The notes beneath the pieces are model-generated. The model ran no database searches. It was given only the letters and a program-made list of their open reading frames with translations, and was not told where the DNA came from. From NCBI GenBank assembly GCA_039795715.1, contig JBDKLD010000003.1, positions 1 through 15,287 on the forward strand: 15,287 nucleotides of DNA, in the 5' to 3' direction. Source of the DNA: JAGOSA01 sp039795715. Its GTDB lineage: Bacteria > Patescibacteriota > Minisyncoccia > Phycocordibacterales > UBA9973. The position numbers were made by a program, and so were the translations under genes. The stretch's first letter is position 1, and every line of letters starts with the position of its first letter. Positions 13,006 through 15,287 of the stretch are shown here, one piece after another.

Positions 13006-13039
13006 AAACCCGCTGTCCTAACCGTTAGACGATGGGGCC
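12965..13039 (-). tRNA. tRNA-Glu (anticodon TTC)
   Basis: The minus strand folds into a full cloverleaf. The acceptor is GGCCCCA with TGGGGTC, followed by A73 and an encoded CCA (12965-12967). The anticodon stem is GCGGG/TCCGC with loop TTTTCAA giving TTC, and the T arm is CGGAG-TTCGATT-CTCCG. The 3' half overlaps the end of the convergent LSR2 gene. No promoter lies immediately upstream. The nearest (a minus-strand TATTAT near 13115) lies beyond a decayed second copy of the gene. Confidence 0.93.
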
Positions 13040-13043
13040 TATT

Positions 13044-13101
13044 ATTAGCGAATTTTAAACCCGCTGTCCTCTGTCATCTAATTTGGTTAGACGATGGGAC
13101 C
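13044..13101 (-). pseudogene. Decayed tRNA-Glu copy (5' half)
   Basis: Read on the minus strand, it begins GGTCCCATCGTCTAAC and later has GGACAGCGGGTTT, closely matching the intact tRNA-Glu next to it. However, it has an insertion in the D arm (with a repeated GACAG), a changed anticodon loop, and no T arm or 3' acceptor strand. It lies tandemly, 4 bases upstream of the intact gene and nearer the likely promoter. It is probably the older gene copy or a recombination scar. Confidence 0.7.
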
Positions 13102-13113
13102 AAATAGTGTCGA

Positions 13114-13119
13114 TATAAT
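13114..13119. promoter_or_regulatory. Shared -10 region between tRNA-Glu and tRNA-Ser
   Basis: TATAAT on the plus strand could start the tRNA-Ser transcript about 50 nt downstream. The same bases read on the minus strand give TATTAT, suitably placed for the tRNA-Glu pair. A perfect inverted repeat, ATTTGGT (13081-13087) with ACCAAAT (13099-13105), flanks the tRNA-Glu side. Confidence 0.4.
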
Positions 13120-13172
13120 AGCACTTTTTCTGGATTTTACAAGCATCTGTGGTAGTATTGGAAAGTTTCAAT

Positions 13173-13262
13173 GGAGGAGTGCGTGAGTGGTTGAAACGAG
13201 CGGTTTCGAAAACCGCCATGGGATAAAACCCATCGGGAGTTCGAATCTCCCCTCCTCCGCCA
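13173..13262 (+). tRNA. tRNA-Ser (anticodon CGA)
   Basis: The acceptor GGAGGAG (13173-13179) pairs with CTCCTCC (13252-13258), followed by G73 and encoded CCA (13260-13262). The anticodon stem GCGGT/ACCGC holds loop TTCGAAA, giving CGA. A long variable arm (ATGGG...CCCAT) is present, as expected for tRNA-Ser. The T arm carries TTCGAAT. Confidence 0.96.
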
Positions 13263-13300
13263 ACAATAATTTACATATTTGATTTACTATAAAAATAAAA

Positions 13301-13335
13301 TCCCCCAAACATTTACTGCTTGGGGGAAATTTTTT
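13301..13335. terminator. Bidirectional Rho-independent terminator
   Basis: TCCCCCAA (13301-13308) and TTGGGGGA (13320-13327) form a perfect 8-bp stem. On the plus strand it is followed by AATTTTTTAG, ending the tRNA-Ser transcript. On the minus strand it is followed by TTTTATTTTT, ending the 188-aa gene. Confidence 0.88.
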
Positions 13336-13900
13336 AGTTCTTTTTGTCTATTAGAAATATCTTCATTTTTGATAGCTCATTCCAATTTGGTACACTATCG
13401 TCCTCGATTGGTAAAATTTGCCTTGATCTAAGATTATACTCATTATTTCCAGGAATAAACTGTAGGAAATAATCTGGCTCAGGATCATATTGAGGCTCTA
13501 CAGCTTTTCTGTTATCCACAATGAGTGCTCTATGGAAAAAGTTGTCGACAATTGTTTCAAAATCTTTGGTATGTCTTTCAACCAGCCAATAGAGTGGCTC
13601 AGTATCTGCAGCAATAATTACCACGAGATCTCCTTCTAGTTGAGAAAGTCTTTCAAAAAAAGTAAACACCGACGACAACCTATTCGGAGTACTCTGGCCT
13701 GACCAATATTGACCAAGGAATGCATCATCAAAAATGAATACGCACAATTCCCCGTCTTCGTACTTTAGTCGCAATAAGTCTTCTGTAATTTTATCAACGA
13801 CTATTGCGTACTTTTCTGACTTTTCCCATGTTAGCGAGTACCAAGGTGAGGATGGATATTTGCTAACTAACTCATAAAGATATATCGTTACTTCTCTCAT
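13334..13900 (-). CDS. Hypothetical protein, 188 aa
   Basis: I do not recognise a family. The protein is soluble, rich in aromatic and acidic residues, with alternating hydrophobic strands such as 'LCVFIFDDAFLGQYW' (about 52-66) and 'LVVIIAADTEPLYWLVE' (about 92-108). This suggests an alpha/beta fold with acidic residues after strands. No transmembrane segment or clear catalytic motif is visible. The stop is directly followed by a strong terminator, so the gene is real and probably transcribed alone. The ATG at 13900 has no close -10 box; a TAGAAT about 25 nt upstream could serve with a short leader. It lies downstream of the helicase gene on the same strand, separated by a hairpin. Confidence 0.75.
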   Translation of the reverse strand: MREVTIYLYELVSKYPSSPWYSLTWEKSEKYAIVVDKITEDLLRLKYEDGELCVFIFDDAFLGQYWSGQSTPNRLSSVFTFFERLSQLEGDLVVIIAADTEPLYWLVERHTKDFETIVDNFFHRALIVDNRKAVEPQYDPEPDYFLQFIPGNNEYNLRSRQILPIEDDSVPNWNELSKMKIFLIDKKN

Positions 13901-13930
13901 AGTATTCAGTTTTTAGTTTGTGCCATTCTA

Positions 13931-13952
13931 TGCCACTTTTTCTATAGTGGCA
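13931..13952. other. Hairpin between helicase and 188-aa gene
   Basis: TGCCACT (13931-13937) and AGTGGCA (13946-13952) form a perfect 7-bp stem around 8 nt. No T tract follows on the minus strand, so a classic terminator for the helicase gene is doubtful. It may stabilise the 3' end or act as an operator near the next gene. Confidence 0.3.
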
Positions 13953-13975
13953 ATATTGACAAAAATCGCAGAAAT

Positions 13976-15287
13976 TTAGCGCGAGAATTTACGTGGTCCG
14001 CCAGAGAATCTTGAACTGCCACTACTACCGCCACTGCCTCCGCGCTGTGGGCGAAAACTACGACGATCACCGCTTGGTCTGCCGCCAGATTTTTCACCTG
14101 CTCGTTCACCTTGTGGACTAGGCGATGGTACTGCGCCTGGTTTTGAAAAAGATCGAGAAAATCCTGGCTTACTAAATCCTGGTTTAGAAAATGGTCGAGA
14201 TGAAGAACTTGGCTTTGTATACCCGCTTGATTTTGAGAATGACCGCTGTGGTCGCTGAGCTCCACCGGTGCGTGGACGGCTTCCTTCATAGCTAGATGAA
14301 GGAACAGCAGAAACTCCTGGGAGATCAACTGGTAATGGAGACATTTTAATAGGCTTTCTGATGAGGCGTTCGATATCACGAATGTCTTTACGTTCATCTG
14401 GTGTCGCAAAAGAAATAGCATGTCCAGCAGCGCCAGCACGCGCTGTGCGTCCAATACGGTGAACATAGTCTTCAGACTGGCTTGGTAGGTCAAAGTTGAC
14501 GACGAGTTCGACTCCTTTGACATCAATACCACGTGCGACAATATCAGTTGCGACGAGCACACGGTATTTTCCGGTTTTGAAGCCTTCGAGTGCTGATTTG
14601 CGCTGACTAAGCGAACGATTGGAATGGATTTCTGCAGCAGTGTGGCCCATGTGCATTATTTTATAGGCGACTTTTGTCGCGCCATGTTTGGTGCGAGTAA
14701 AAACAAGTGTTGAACCGCGATGATCAGTGAGTACTTTTTCGAGTAAGCGAAGTTTATCGTCACGGCGAACAATGAAAATTTCTTGAGTGACATTTGCGGC
14801 AGTAGTTCCCTGTGGTGCAATTTCTATTTGAAGTGGAACCTTCATTGCTTTGGTCGCAATAGCCATAATTTCAGCCGAAAGAGTCGCAGAGAAAAGTAGT
14901 GTTTGGCGTTCGGTCGGAATAGTAGCAAGAATTTTTTTAATTGATGGTAAAAATCCCATATCGAGCATGCGGTCAGCTTCATCGAGTACGAGAAATTTTA
15001 TGTTTGCAAGACTAACGTGCTTCTGCTCCATGTGGTCCATGAGACGTCCCGGAGTAGCTATGATGATGCGTGGGAAGCGTTTGAGCCCCATTGTCTGCGG
15101 ACGCATAGGCGCGCCACCGATAAGCACCAGTGGGCGTAGACCGAGTGGTCCGCCAACTTTGACAAATGTCTCTTCTGCCTGAAGTGCAAGTTCACGTGTT
15201 GGTACGAGAATGAGCGATGCACTCTGCTGTGGGCCTCGTGCGGTGTCTGAGAGTAACCCTTGGATGACAGGTATGCCAAAAGCCAAG
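13976..15287 (-). CDS. rhlE: DEAD-box RNA helicase, RhlE-type, N-terminus missing
   Basis: An ATP-dependent RNA helicase that unwinds or remodels RNA, for example in ribosome assembly or decay. About 436 residues are visible, and the frame runs off the window edge at 'LAFGIP', just after the expected Walker A motif. Visible motifs, numbered from the edge, are PTRELALQ (29-36), TPGR (78-81), DEAD (102-105), SAT (133-135), ATDIVARGID (246-255) and HRIGRTARAG (276-285). After about residue 315 the protein turns into a low-complexity tail rich in Ser, Gly, Arg and Phe, with repeated 'FSKPG' units and a final RGG-like segment, typical of RNA-binding extensions. Gene symbol is by family resemblance; other DEAD-box paralogues are possible. 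Composition is higher in GC than the mobile modules, as expected for backbone DNA. Confidence 0.92.
   Translation of the reverse strand, partial: LAFGIPVIQGLLSDTARGPQQSASLILVPTRELALQAEETFVKVGGPLGLRPLVLIGGAPMRPQTMGLKRFPRIIIATPGRLMDHMEQKHVSLANIKFLVLDEADRMLDMGFLPSIKKILATIPTERQTLLFSATLSAEIMAIATKAMKVPLQIEIAPQGTTAANVTQEIFIVRRDDKLRLLEKVLTDHRGSTLVFTRTKHGATKVAYKIMHMGHTAAEIHSNRSLSQRKSALEGFKTGKYRVLVATDIVARGIDVKGVELVVNFDLPSQSEDYVHRIGRTARAGAAGHAISFATPDERKDIRDIERLIRKPIKMSPLPVDLPGVSAVPSSSYEGSRPRTGGAQRPQRSFSKSSGYTKPSSSSRPFSKPGFSKPGFSRSFSKPGAVPSPSPQGERAGEKSGGRPSGDRRSFRPQRGGSGGSSGSSRFSGGPRKFSR

Noticed and set aside
13942..14562. A 206-codon open frame on the minus strand, out of frame with the helicase tail
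   Set aside because: It lies wholly over the helicase coding region, and its residues (runs of Val, Ala, Gln, His) reflect the repetitive Ser/Gly/Arg tail read in another frame.
1..15287. CRISPR array or Cas genes
   Set aside because: No regularly spaced repeats were seen and no translated product resembles a Cas protein; the repeats found are hairpins or single pairs.
1..15287. Alternative genetic code with TGA read as glycine
   Set aside because: Several well-identified genes (LSR1, aldo/keto reductase, MerR-like protein) end at TGA at the length expected, and no in-frame TGA needs to be read through.

Overview
The window looks like a piece of a small-genome bacterium of the Candidate Phyla Radiation, most likely a Parcubacteria/Patescibacteria-type lineage. 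This is inferred from gene style; no rRNA or other phylogenetic marker is present. The reasons are: several genes whose -10 box lies only 6-7 nt before the ATG (leaderless starts), many short proteins of unknown function, a paired set of small membrane proteins ('WWYR...' and '...CL..KGL') that I associate with these genomes, and large serine recombinases preceded by very small ORFs. TGA is an ordinary stop here (for example at 8896-8898 and 7211-7213), so the recoded genetic code of Gracilibacteria/SR1 is not in use.

Layout. 4-447: an unrecognised protein ending in a clear Rho-independent terminator. 655-1548 (+): an N-terminal S-adenosylmethionine-decarboxylase-like domain fused to a SET methyltransferase domain with post-SET cysteines. 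Facing it tail to tail is a minus-strand cluster (4220 down to 1554). It holds two single- or double-pass membrane proteins overlapping by 20 nt, then a leaderless set of zinc-ribbon protein, two-TM protein and probable PD-(D/E)XK-like nuclease, also overlapping. 4221-5250 is mostly non-coding apart from one terminase-small-subunit-like HTH gene, and is unusually rich in hairpins.

5281-7989 is a mobile module: a small ORF overlapping a large serine recombinase (LSR1), a 221-nt gap, and a phage-type DUF5681-like gene. 8029-9926 is an AT-rich apparent operon of aldo/keto reductase, FMN split-barrel protein and PQ-loop-like membrane protein, followed by a decayed gene fragment. 10158-13039 is a second compact module: MerR-like regulator with a palindromic promoter, twin covarying hairpins, a 54-aa ORF and a second large serine recombinase (LSR2). 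The last 13 codons of LSR2 and its stop lie inside an antisense tRNA-Glu gene. A decayed tRNA-Glu copy sits directly behind it.

13114-15287 looks like chromosome backbone: tRNA-Ser(CGA), a shared terminator, an unknown protein, and a partial RhlE-type DEAD-box RNA helicase running off the window edge. The window therefore reads as a stack of integrated accessory DNA that ends at a tRNA-Glu gene on the right. The most novel protein is the AdoMetDC-like/SET fusion. The most novel nucleic-acid signals are the hairpin arrays near 4250-4380 and 4858-5216, and the twin covarying hairpins at 11042-11096.
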